A stretch of DNA of 8,614 nucleotides, from NCBI GenBank assembly GCA_027063325.1, contig JAMOSA010000223.1, positions 1 through 8,614 of the forward strand. The letters are read 5' to 3'. The translations under genes were made by a program, and so were the position numbers. This document shows, piece after piece, positions 1-6,925 of this stretch. The notes beneath the pieces were generated by a model, which was not told the DNA's origin, did not search any database, and saw only the letters and a list, made by a program, of their open reading frames with translations. The stretch is from Campylobacteraceae bacterium. GTDB taxonomy: Bacteria > Campylobacterota > Campylobacteria > Campylobacterales > Sulfurovaceae. The number at the start of each line of letters is the position of its first letter. Within the stretch, counting starts at the first letter, position 1.

Positions 1-188
1 CACTTGAATTTGAGGATCATTTCGTAATAATGCCAACAATACAGTTTGCTACAGAGATAGACTATACAAAAAATAGATTAAATGAGATTGGTAAAAGTGT
101 TGAATTGGGATTTGAGTACAATTCAGGCAATAATAGTGAGTGGCTTAGTGAAGAAGAGTTTTTAAAACTTGCGAGGGAGTTTATGTGA
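1..188 (+). CDS. pseB: UDP-N-acetylglucosamine 4,6-dehydratase (inverting), C-terminal 61 residues
   Basis: This is the 3' end of a gene that starts before the window; the reading frame begins at base 3 and stops with TGA at 186-188. The 61 visible residues include FEDHFVIMPTIQF and, further on, GFEYNSGNN followed by an acidic LSEEEF segment. This resembles the C-terminal tail of PseB/FlaA1, the short-chain dehydrogenase that converts UDP-GlcNAc into UDP-2-acetamido-2,6-dideoxy-beta-L-arabino-hexos-4-ulose, the first step of pseudaminic acid synthesis. The Rossmann fold and active site lie outside the window, so identity rests on the tail and on pseC following directly. The stop overlaps the pseC GTG start by 4 bases (GTGA), implying translational coupling. 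A retaining dehydratase of the PglF/LegB type is less likely given its pairing with PseC. Confidence 0.82.
   Translation, partial: LEFEDHFVIMPTIQFATEIDYTKNRLNEIGKSVELGFEYNSGNNSEWLSEEEFLKLAREFM
175..179 (+). promoter_or_regulatory. Shine-Dalgarno site supporting the pseC GTG start
   Basis: GGGAG lies 5 bases before the GTG at 185 and inside the end of pseB. It is the strongest ribosome-binding site in the first part of the window. It supports the GTG as the true pseC start, since no ATG lies at a suitable place in that frame. Confidence 0.65.
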
Positions 189-1312
189 AATTTATACCAT
201 ATGGCAGACAAAGTATAGATAGCAGTGATATAAAAGAGGTTGTTGAAGTACTCCATAGTGATTATCTTACAACAGGTCCTGTAGTCGAAGAGTTTGAGAA
301 TAAAATTGCAAAATATTGCGGTGCAAAGTATGCAATTGCAGTATCAAATGGTACTGCTGCTTTACACTTATCTTCACTTGTATTGCTAAATAAAGGTGAT
401 AGAGTTTTAACTACTCCAAACTCTTTTGTAGCTACAAGTAATGCCATAATATATGCAGATGCAAAACCTATATTTGTAGATATAACAAGAGATGGAAATA
501 TAGATTTAGATATTTGTATCGATATTTTAAAAAAAGACAAAAAGATAAAAGCACTATATTGTGTACACTTTAGTGGCAATCCAGTAGATCAAGACAAACT
601 TCAATATATAAAAAAGAAGTTTAATATAAAAATACTAGAAGATTGTGCCCATAGTATAGGAGCTACATTCAAAGGAATAAAAGCTGGTAGCTGTAAATAT
701 AGTGATATATCAATATTCTCTTTTCACCCTGTAAAAAATATGACTACTGGAGAGGGAGGAGCAGTTACAACAAACAGTAAAAAAATATACAACAAAATAA
801 AAGCTCTAAGGAGTCATGGTATATACAAAACTGACAAAATGAAGCCATGGGAGTATGAATTAAGAGAATTAGGATTCAATTATAGATTGACAGATATACA
901 ATCAGCTCTTGGAATTTCTCAACTCAAAAAACTAGATAGTTTTATACAAAAAAGGCAAGAGTTGGCAAAAAGATATGATAAAGCATTCAAAAATATTTCA
1001 TATATAAAACCCCTCTATAGCTATACAAAAAATTCAGCATACCATCTATATGTAGTATTAATAGATTTTGATATGCTTAAGATAACACGCAAAGAGTTGT
1101 TTATCAAAATGAAAAAAAGAGATATAGGCTTACAAGTACACTATATACCCATAAATTCACAGCCATACTACAAGAAATTGGGTTACAAAGATAAATCTAC
1201 ACCTATTATGCAAAATTACTATAAAAAAGCAGTATCACTTCCTATATATCCACTGCTAAGTAGTAAAGAGCAAGATTATGTAATACAAACCCTATTAGAG
1301 TTATGCAGATGA
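185..1312 (+). CDS. pseC: UDP-4-amino-4,6-dideoxy-N-acetyl-beta-L-altrosamine transaminase
   Basis: PseC is a PLP-dependent DegT/DnrJ/EryC1 aminotransferase that transfers an amino group from glutamate to C4 of the keto-sugar made by PseB. The 375-residue length matches the family (about 375-390). Visible features are the N-terminal IPYGRQSI start typical of PseC, the phosphate-binding SNGTAAL around residues 54-60, LEDCAHSIGA at 151-160 with the cofactor-pairing Asp153, and SFHPVKNMTTGEGG at 179-192 with Lys184 as the likely Schiff-base lysine. HFSGNPVDQ near 128, RSHGI and LGFNYRLTDIQSALG in the second half, and GLQVHY in the C-terminal domain fit PseC better than LegC. The start is GTG, backed by a good ribosome-binding site. 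It overlaps pseB by 4 bases and the next gene by a few bases. Confidence 0.9.
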   Translation: MKFIPYGRQSIDSSDIKEVVEVLHSDYLTTGPVVEEFENKIAKYCGAKYAIAVSNGTAALHLSSLVLLNKGDRVLTTPNSFVATSNAIIYADAKPIFVDITRDGNIDLDICIDILKKDKKIKALYCVHFSGNPVDQDKLQYIKKKFNIKILEDCAHSIGATFKGIKAGSCKYSDISIFSFHPVKNMTTGEGGAVTTNSKKIYNKIKALRSHGIYKTDKMKPWEYELRELGFNYRLTDIQSALGISQLKKLDSFIQKRQELAKRYDKAFKNISYIKPLYSYTKNSAYHLYVVLIDFDMLKITRKELFIKMKKRDIGLQVHYIPINSQPYYKKLGYKDKSTPIMQNYYKKAVSLPIYPLLSSKEQDYVIQTLLELCR

Positions 1313-2211
1313 GATATATAGATTTTAATTCACAAAAGTTTTCAAAACTCGCACTAGGAACTGTTCAGTTGGGCTTAGAGTATGGAGTAGCAAACAGTAG
1401 TGGTAAACCAGATAAAAATAGTGCAAAAGAGATACTAGAATATCTTGTAAATGCAGGTATCAATACATTTGATACTGCTTTAGCTTATGGAGAGAGTCAA
1501 AAAATACTTGGAGAAGTTTTAAAAAAAGAGGATATTCATATAATATCCAAACTCTCTTCAAATGATTTTATTTACAAAACCAAAGAGTCTATAAATAGTA
1601 TTTTAGATGACTTAAAAAGAGATTCAATTACTGGCATTATGCTACATGATAGTGATTTGATACTCAATTGGAGTAATAAATATACAGATATTATAAAGAG
1701 TCTCAAAGAGCAAAATATTATCAATTATTTTGGTATATCAATATATGAAGAGATAGAGTTTGAAAAAGCCAAAGATATAAAAGAGATTGATATTATACAA
1801 ATACCATTTAATATACTAGATAATAGAGCTATAAAAAACAATTGGTTAAAAGATGCCAGAGAGAGAAATATACTACTATTTATTCGCTCTGTATATCTAC
1901 AAGGGTTGCTATTTTTATATCCCAATAAAATACCAAACAATCTAAAAGAGTCAAAAAGTTATATGGATAAGTTAAATCATATTGCACAAACTCATCAGCT
2001 ATCAATCCCACAATTAGCTTTGAGTTTTGTAGAGAGTGTAGCCCACAAAGAGGTTATACTATTTGGATGCGAAAATTTACAACAGGCAAAAAGTAATATA
2101 AAAGAGTATGAATCAATAAAGCTACTAGATAATAATACCATAGAAGCTATCTTAGAGATTATAGACTCTGTACCACAAAATATTATAAATCCCTCTAAAT
2201 GGAATATCTAA
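1309..2211 (+). CDS. aldo/keto reductase family oxidoreductase in a nonulosonate operon
   Basis: This 300-residue protein has the TIM-barrel aldo/keto reductase pattern. The catalytic tetrad is visible: Asp55 in NTFDTALAYG, Tyr60 in the same motif, Lys81 in IISKLS and His113 in IMLHDSD. FGISIY, IQIPFNILD and a C-terminal FGCENLQQAKSNI nucleotide-binding segment complete the fold, so it is probably an active NAD(P)H-dependent reductase. The start at 1309 forms an ATGA overlap with the pseC stop and has GAG 8 bases upstream. An in-frame ATG at 1303 would add two residues but sits only 2 bases from that GAG. The standard pseudaminate pathway has no such enzyme; from its position between pseC and the cytidylyltransferase I infer that it reduces a keto or aldehyde intermediate of a modified nonulosonic acid or its substituent. 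The substrate is unknown. Confidence 0.85.
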   Translation: MRYIDFNSQKFSKLALGTVQLGLEYGVANSSGKPDKNSAKEILEYLVNAGINTFDTALAYGESQKILGEVLKKEDIHIISKLSSNDFIYKTKESINSILDDLKRDSITGIMLHDSDLILNWSNKYTDIIKSLKEQNIINYFGISIYEEIEFEKAKDIKEIDIIQIPFNILDNRAIKNNWLKDARERNILLFIRSVYLQGLLFLYPNKIPNNLKESKSYMDKLNHIAQTHQLSIPQLALSFVESVAHKEVILFGCENLQQAKSNIKEYESIKLLDNNTIEAILEIIDSVPQNIINPSKWNI

Positions 2212-2976
2212 ATGAGAAAAACATATATTTTTTTACAAGCTAGAACAAGTTCAACAAGATTGCCACAAAAAGTACTCAAACCTCTGCTGAACAAAGAGAT
2301 GATACTACATCAACTACAAAGAGTATCACGATCAAAAATGGTTGATAAAGTTATACTGCTTACATCAAACCTAAAAGAAGATGATAAATTAGCAAATATC
2401 GTATCACAAGAGGGTTTTGATATATACAGAGGTTCTCATGAAGATGTACTTGGAAGATTTTATGAGTGTGCTATTGATATGAATCTGGATGACGATGATA
2501 CTATTGTAAGAGTAACTGGTGATTGCCCTGTACATGATCATAGAGTAATAGATGAGCTAATTAATGCTTTTTATGAAAGTAATGCAGAGTATATATCAAA
2601 CTGTAGAGAACCATTTGTAATATACCCAGATGGTTTAGATGCAGAAGTTTTCAGTGTAGCTACTCTCAAAAAGAGTGCATTAAATGCAAAAAAAACTTCA
2701 CAAAGAGAGCATGTAACACCATATATGTATAATAGTGGTCTATTTAAAGCTCTCCATTTAAAAAAAGAGCCTTTATATAGTAACTGGAGACTTACAGTAG
2801 ATGAAGAGAGAGATTTTAAGCTTATAGAAAATATTTATAATCACTTTGGAAACAATAGTTTTAGCTTTGAAGATATAATAGAGTATCTAACAAATAATCC
2901 TCATCTTTTGAGTATCAACCAAAATATTATCAGAAATGAGGGGTATCTCAAATCATTAAAGGAAGATGATGAATAA
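2212..2976 (+). CDS. SpsF-like acylneuraminate cytidylyltransferase family protein
   Basis: A 254-residue nucleotidyltransferase of the SpsF/KdsB/NeuA superfamily. The N-terminal FLQARTSSTRLPQKVLKPL (residues 7-25) is the CTP-binding loop with conserved Arg and Lys. VTGDCP at 101-106 carries the metal-binding Asp104, YPDGLDAEVF at 138-147 and REHVTPYMY near 166 belong to the sugar-binding side, and WRLTVDEERDF at 192-202 is a strong SpsF signature. The likely reaction is transfer of CMP from CTP to a nonulosonic acid, which would fill the role of PseF or NeuA, neither of which is otherwise seen here. The gene starts on the base after the preceding stop, with GGA 8 bases upstream, and overlaps the next gene. 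SpsF is named after Bacillus subtilis spore-coat polysaccharide genes; specificity for this sugar is inferred from context. Confidence 0.87.
   Translation: MRKTYIFLQARTSSTRLPQKVLKPLLNKEMILHQLQRVSRSKMVDKVILLTSNLKEDDKLANIVSQEGFDIYRGSHEDVLGRFYECAIDMNLDDDDTIVRVTGDCPVHDHRVIDELINAFYESNAEYISNCREPFVIYPDGLDAEVFSVATLKKSALNAKKTSQREHVTPYMYNSGLFKALHLKKEPLYSNWRLTVDEERDFKLIENIYNHFGNNSFSFEDIIEYLTNNPHLLSINQNIIRNEGYLKSLKEDDE
2958..2963 (+). promoter_or_regulatory. Shine-Dalgarno site deciding the class III aminotransferase start
   Basis: AAAGGA lies inside the end of the cytidylyltransferase gene. Of the two tandem ATG codons at 2966 and 2969, the second has a normal 5-base spacing and the first only 2 bases, so 2969 is preferred. 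Confidence 0.6.
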
Positions 2977-4285
2977 AACACAAACTCTGTACAAAAGAGC
3001 AAAAGAGATTATTCCCGGAGGTACTCAACTGCTCTCTAAAAGACCAGAGATGTTTGCTCCAAATCTATGGCCGGCATATTATAGCAAAGCAAAGGGATGC
3101 AAAGTATGGGATCTTGATGGTAATGAGTACAAAGATATGAGTTATATGGGTATAGGCTCATGTATAGTTGGGTATTCAGATTCAAAAATCAATGAAGCAG
3201 TCATTGATGCAGTAAATAGGGGTAATATGTCAACTCTAAATGCACCAGAGGAGGTAGAATTAGCAGAACTTTTATGCCAACTTCATCCATGGGCTGGGGG
3301 TGTAAGATATGCCAGAAGTGGTGGAGAATCAATGGCAGTAGCTGTTAGAATTGCTAGAGCATATACACAAAAAGATATAATTTTATTTTGTGGCTATCAT
3401 GGTTGGCATGATTGGTACTTAGCAGCAAATTTATCTGATGACAAGGCATTAGATGGTCATCTTTTGCCAGGACTCTCTCCAAGAGGAGTACCAAGAGGTC
3501 TTAGTGGTACTGCATATCCATTTGCATATAATGATACAGAAGGATTTTTGGATCTTGTAAACAGATATGGCAACAAGATAGCAGCAGTTGTAATGGAGCC
3601 AATTAGAAGTGAATATCCATCAAAAGAGTTTATAGAGACAATATCTACAAAATGTAAAGAGTATAACTTCTTATTGGTGGTAGATGAAATAACAGCAGGT
3701 TGGAGATTAAACATAGGTGGAGCACATATGGTTTTGGGAATAAAACCAGATATAGCTGTATTTGGTAAAGCAATTAGTAATGGTTTTCCAATGGGAGCTA
3801 TTATTGGGAAAAAAGAGATTATGAGTGTTGCACAAGATACATTTATTAGTAGTACATACTGGACAGATAGATTGGGATTTGCTGCTTCAATTGCTACAAT
3901 AGAGGCTATAAAAGAGTACAATATAATTGAATACCTAAATAATATTGGAAAAAAAGTCCAAAATGGTTGGTTGGAATTGGCAAAAAAACATAATCTAAAT
4001 ATAGATGTTGGTGGTCTCTATCCTTTGAGTCATTTTACCTTAAATGAACCACAAAGTGAAATTTTAATGACAATATTTATAAAAGAGATGTTAAAAAGAG
4101 GATTTTTGGCATCTTCTGGATTTTATGCTTCATATGCACAAAAAGAGGAAGATATAAATGAGTATCTAAATAGTATAGATAAAGTATTTAATATACTCAA
4201 AGATATAATTACATCCAATAGTGATATAAGCTCTTATCTTGATACCCCTATAAAGCATAATGGTTTTAAAAGGTTGACAAAGTAG
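2969..4285 (+). CDS. class III PLP-dependent aminotransferase (glutamate-1-semialdehyde aminomutase type), sugar-associated
   Basis: A fold-type I PLP enzyme of 438 residues. Counting from the preferred start, one less than from the ATG at 2966, the visible motifs are PGGTQLLSKRP near 16-26, VWDLDGNEYKDMSY near 46-59, RSGGESMAVAVRIAR near 116-130, YHGWHDW at 143-149, VVDEITAGWR near 237-246 with the cofactor-pairing Asp239, and VFGKAISNGFPMGA with Lys267 as the Schiff-base lysine. It resembles glutamate-1-semialdehyde 2,1-aminomutase but is unlikely to serve haem synthesis: the HemL-type NSGTEA segment is replaced by RSGGES, and the gene sits, overlapping, behind an SpsF-like cytidylyltransferase. 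Such proteins are often annotated as aminomutases in surface-glycan loci. I infer that it places or moves an amino group on the nonulosonic acid or its acyl substituent; donor and substrate are unknown. Confidence 0.87.
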   Translation: MNKTQTLYKRAKEIIPGGTQLLSKRPEMFAPNLWPAYYSKAKGCKVWDLDGNEYKDMSYMGIGSCIVGYSDSKINEAVIDAVNRGNMSTLNAPEEVELAELLCQLHPWAGGVRYARSGGESMAVAVRIARAYTQKDIILFCGYHGWHDWYLAANLSDDKALDGHLLPGLSPRGVPRGLSGTAYPFAYNDTEGFLDLVNRYGNKIAAVVMEPIRSEYPSKEFIETISTKCKEYNFLLVVDEITAGWRLNIGGAHMVLGIKPDIAVFGKAISNGFPMGAIIGKKEIMSVAQDTFISSTYWTDRLGFAASIATIEAIKEYNIIEYLNNIGKKVQNGWLELAKKHNLNIDVGGLYPLSHFTLNEPQSEILMTIFIKEMLKRGFLASSGFYASYAQKEEDINEYLNSIDKVFNILKDIITSNSDISSYLDTPIKHNGFKRLTK

Positions 4286-4288
4286 ATT

Positions 4289-5194
4289 ATGAAGAGTCTC
4301 ATAATAAGAGCAGACAGTTCAGCTCAAATAGGAGCTGGTCATATTATGCGTGATTTGGTGTTGGCACAAAGAGATTTTAAAGAGTATAGAGTAATATTTG
4401 CAGTATGTAATCTAAAAGGTAATATAAATCATAAAATTACTGAATTGGGATATGAAATTGTAATACTACAAAGTAGTAGTATAGAAGAGTTAGCAACTAT
4501 TGCCAAAGAGAAAAAAGCATATATGATAGTAATAGATCACTATGGTATAAAATATGATGACGAAAAGAGATTAAAAGAGTTAACAGGTGCAAAGATTTTT
4601 GTACTAGATGATATATATCAAAAACACTATTGCGATATACTTTTAAATCACAATATATATGCTAAAGCTTTTAGATATAAAAATCTTGTTCCAAAACACT
4701 CTACTATAAAATGTGGTGAAAAATATACACTTTTGCGTAAAGAGTTTATTGAAGTAAAAAAAACAAAAAACAGGAAAAAAACAGGAAAAAAACATATATT
4801 TATCTCAATGGGTGGTAGTGATAGTAAAGGTATAACAATAAAACTACTTGATATTCTAAAAAAAATAAAAAATATAGAGGTATCAATATTTACAACACAA
4901 GTAAATCCTACTTTAAATAGATTAAAAAAGAGGGTAAAAAACTATAAATTTGCTACTCTTTATATAGACAGCAACTCATTTGCAAAAGAGTTAAGTAAAA
5001 GTGATTTAGCTATTATTTCACCAAGTGTTATAGCGAATGAAGCTTACTATATGGGTATTGAGATTCTATCAATAAAAGTTGCAAATAACCAAAAAGAGAT
5101 GTGTAGATTTTTGAAATATAGCAAAAAGAAGCAAACACTTAATAAGTACAATAAAAAAGAAGTCTTAAACCTTATAAAATGGAGTATAAAATAA
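4289..5194 (+). CDS. pseG: UDP-2,4-diacetamido-2,4,6-trideoxy-beta-L-altropyranose hydrolase
   Basis: PseG is a soluble GT-B-fold hydrolase that removes UDP from the diacylated amino sugar, giving the free hexose used by the nonulosonate synthase. The N-terminal domain begins IIRADSSAQIGAGHIMRDL, with GxGHxxR at residues 15-21 and the likely catalytic base His18. VIDHYGI near 81-87 and FVLDDIYQ follow. The C-terminal domain has FISMGGSDSKG at 171-181 and the nucleotide-contacting ISPSVIANEAYYMG near 243-256, then ANNQKEM. At 301 residues it is somewhat longer than C. jejuni PseG (about 274), partly through a lysine-rich linker (around 157-168) encoded by a poly-A tandem repeat. It has no fused PseH-like acetyltransferase domain. 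It lies 3 bases after the aminotransferase stop, with only a weak ribosome-binding site. Confidence 0.87.
   Translation: MKSLIIRADSSAQIGAGHIMRDLVLAQRDFKEYRVIFAVCNLKGNINHKITELGYEIVILQSSSIEELATIAKEKKAYMIVIDHYGIKYDDEKRLKELTGAKIFVLDDIYQKHYCDILLNHNIYAKAFRYKNLVPKHSTIKCGEKYTLLRKEFIEVKKTKNRKKTGKKHIFISMGGSDSKGITIKLLDILKKIKNIEVSIFTTQVNPTLNRLKKRVKNYKFATLYIDSNSFAKELSKSDLAIISPSVIANEAYYMGIEILSIKVANNQKEMCRFLKYSKKKQTLNKYNKKEVLNLIKWSIK
4771..4792 (+). repeat. two tandem 11-bp units inside pseG
   Basis: The unit CAGGAAAAAAA occurs twice back to back (4771-4781, 4782-4792). It is preceded by a related A-rich stretch from 4756 (A8, C, A6), so the whole A-rich tract spans about 4756-4792. It encodes the lysine-rich linker between the two PseG domains. 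The unit length is not a multiple of three, so gain or loss of one copy, or of a single A, would shift the frame. Confidence 0.8.
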
Positions 5195-5195
5195 A

Positions 5196-5903
5196 ATGTC
5201 TTTTGATAAATCATGGGAAAATAATATATATACTAAAAACAAACATATAAATAGATATCCATATGGAGAACTTATTTCCGTATTCTTTAATAGTCTTAAA
5301 TTTTTGCAAACAGATAATAAAAAGTTAAAGCTTTTAGAACTTGGATGTGGCTGTGGAAATAACTTATGGTTTTTTGCTGAAAATGGTTTTGATACATTTG
5401 GAATAGATGGTAGCAATAGTGCTTGTAAAATAGCTAAACAACTTTGTGAAGATAGAAATATAAATGCAACTATATTAAATGCAACATTCGATTCTCTTCC
5501 ATTTGAAGATAATACATTTGATATAATTATAGATCGAGAAGCAACATATTGTGGTAAATATACAGATATAAAACAATGGTGGCAAGAAGCCTCAAGGGTT
5601 CTTAAAAAGGGAGGACTTGTAATCTCTTTTAGATTTAGTGAATATTCACCTGATCTATTAGAGATCAAAAAAGGTATATTAAATGCTAAAATGATAGAGT
5701 CAAATACATATTATGATATAAAAAAAGGTACATTTAAAGATACAGGTATTGTCCACTTTACAAAATATGAAGAGATTTTTGAAATTTTTAATTTTTGTAA
5801 CATTAAATATATCAAAAGAGTTTTTGGAGAAATTTTATATTGTAATAAATGTGAAAATAGTTATCAAAGTGATGAGTATATAATAGTTGGAGTAAAAGAG
5901 TGA
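5196..5903 (+). CDS. class I SAM-dependent methyltransferase
   Basis: A 235-residue protein with the Rossmann-like methyltransferase core. Motif I LLELGCGCGNN sits at residues 46-56, the acidic end of strand 2 is GIDGSNS with Asp71 as the likely ribose-binding residue, and DSLPFEDNTFDIIID near 99-113 is the motif with the third acidic position. VLKKGGLVISFR at 135-146 is the post-core strand. There is no signal peptide or membrane segment. A C-terminal CNKC pair (Cys216, Cys219) is unusual but isolated. The gene starts one base after the pseG stop, with GGAG 11 bases upstream, and ends in a GTGA overlap with the synthase gene. Its place between pseG and the synthase suggests N- or O-methylation of the nonulosonic acid, its precursor or its acyl group. 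The acceptor cannot be read from the sequence. Confidence 0.85.
   Translation: MSFDKSWENNIYTKNKHINRYPYGELISVFFNSLKFLQTDNKKLKLLELGCGCGNNLWFFAENGFDTFGIDGSNSACKIAKQLCEDRNINATILNATFDSLPFEDNTFDIIIDREATYCGKYTDIKQWWQEASRVLKKGGLVISFRFSEYSPDLLEIKKGILNAKMIESNTYYDIKKGTFKDTGIVHFTKYEEIFEIFNFCNIKYIKRVFGEILYCNKCENSYQSDEYIIVGVKE
5889..5892 (+). promoter_or_regulatory. Shine-Dalgarno site supporting the synthase GTG start
   Basis: GGAG lies 7 bases before the GTG at 5900, inside the end of the methyltransferase gene. It supports the GTGA overlap start. The resulting N-terminus, MNNTFIIAEVGINHNGD, matches where family members begin. Confidence 0.6.
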
Positions 5904-6925
5904 ATAATACATTTATAATAGCAGAAGTTGGTATAAACCACAATGGTGATGTTGAGATAGCAAAAAAGATGATAGATGTAGCAAAAGAGGCTGGTGTTGA
6001 TTGTGTAAAATTCCAAACATTTAAAGCCTCTGAGTTTGTGAGTGATCCAACTCAAACATATACTTATAAATCTCAAGGAAAAGAGATAACAGAATCTATG
6101 CTTGAGATGTTTAAAAGGTATGAGTTTGACAAAGATGAGTGGATAGAGATTGTAAACTATTGTAAAACAAAAGATATAGTCTTTAGCTCAACTCCACAAA
6201 ATATATCCGACTTGGAATTTCTACTCTCTATTACAGATTTGGATTTCATCAAAGTAGGAAGTGATGATTTGACCAATCTGGAGCTTTTGGCATACTATGC
6301 TTCAAAATCACTCCCAATGATTATATCTGCAGGTATGGCATATGCATATGAAATAGAAGATGCCATAAGAGTAATTAGAGAAAAAGGAAACAATAATATT
6401 ACTGTTCTTCACTGTGTTTCTTCATACCCTACTCAAGATTATGAGGTAAATTTGAAAAAAATTCCTACAATCAAAGATGCCTTTGGAGTAGAGGTAGGGT
6501 TTTCTGATCATACAATAGGAAGCAGTGCAGCAGTTGGTGCGGTATGTATGGGGGCAAAAGTTATTGAAAAACACTTTACACTTGATAATAATATGCCAGG
6601 ACCTGATCACTGGTTCAGTATAAATGCTAATGAATTGATTCAATATGTAAAAGATATTCGTTTTATTGAAAAAGCTCTTGGCTCTTCTATATTAAAACCT
6701 ACAGATAAAGAGCTAAAAATGAGAGATATAGCAAGACGAAAAATCGTTTCAAAAAAAGATATAAAAGCTGGTGAAGTTATAAAAAAAGAGTTTTTGGAGT
6801 TTAAACGATATGAAGGCGAAGGATTTGAACCAAAATATATAGATATATTATCAGGGTTAAAATCAACAAAAGATATAAAAAAGGGAGAAACCATAACGAT
6901 GAAAGATATACACTATGATAAATAG
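5900..6925 (+). CDS. NeuB-family nonulosonic acid synthase (NeuB/LegI-like)
   Basis: A 341-residue cytosolic TIM-barrel enzyme with a C-terminal antifreeze-like SAF domain, the usual NeuB architecture and length. It condenses phosphoenolpyruvate with an N-acyl amino hexose to form a nine-carbon acid. Visible motifs are IIAEVGINHNGD at 6-17, VKFQTFKASE at 36-45, FIKVGSDDLTN at 116-126, LHCVSSYPTQ at 170-179, GFSDHTIG at 200-207 and IEKHFTLDNNMPGPDHWFS at 222-240. The SAF domain has two related KDIK-x-GE-x-I segments at 286-294 and 324-332. C. jejuni PseI, as I recall it, has AELSANHAGS and no NMPGPDH, so this enzyme looks more like NeuB or LegI although the upstream genes are Pse-type. Bacillus SpsE is another relative. 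The start is GTG in a GTGA overlap. Substrate stereochemistry is unresolved. Confidence 0.9.
   Translation: MNNTFIIAEVGINHNGDVEIAKKMIDVAKEAGVDCVKFQTFKASEFVSDPTQTYTYKSQGKEITESMLEMFKRYEFDKDEWIEIVNYCKTKDIVFSSTPQNISDLEFLLSITDLDFIKVGSDDLTNLELLAYYASKSLPMIISAGMAYAYEIEDAIRVIREKGNNNITVLHCVSSYPTQDYEVNLKKIPTIKDAFGVEVGFSDHTIGSSAAVGAVCMGAKVIEKHFTLDNNMPGPDHWFSINANELIQYVKDIRFIEKALGSSILKPTDKELKMRDIARRKIVSKKDIKAGEVIKKEFLEFKRYEGEGFEPKYIDILSGLKSTKDIKKGETITMKDIHYDK

Noticed and set aside
262..579. Minus-strand open frame of 105 codons
   Set aside because: It is antisense to the conserved PseC cofactor region and is explained as a shadow of low stop density on the opposite strand.
2212..2976. KdsB (CMP-Kdo synthetase) for lipopolysaccharide core
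   Set aside because: The WRLTVDEERDF and YPDGLDAEVF segments are SpsF-type, and the neighbours are nonulosonate genes, not Kdo genes.
3457..3921. Minus-strand open frame of 154 codons
   Set aside because: It lies entirely inside the class III aminotransferase gene, whose catalytic motifs are clear. The antisense product shows no recognisable domain.
2969..4285. Reading this gene as hemL for haem biosynthesis
   Set aside because: Its position in a nonulosonate operon, RSGGES instead of the NSGTEA motif, and the different N-terminal segment all point to a sugar-associated paralogue.
5165..5668. Minus-strand open frame of 167 codons
   Set aside because: It runs opposite the methyltransferase core and the pseG end. 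The sense frame has the SAM-binding motifs, and the antisense product resembles nothing I recognise.
6755..6895. Repeated AAAGATATAAAA stretches in the 3' part of the synthase gene
   Set aside because: They encode the two KDIK-x-GE-x-I segments normal for the SAF domain and reflect protein structure and codon bias, not a DNA repeat element.
5900..6925. Naming the synthase pseI outright
   Set aside because: Its AEVGINHNGD and NMPGPDH motifs are of NeuB/LegI type, so a pseI symbol would overstate what the sequence shows.
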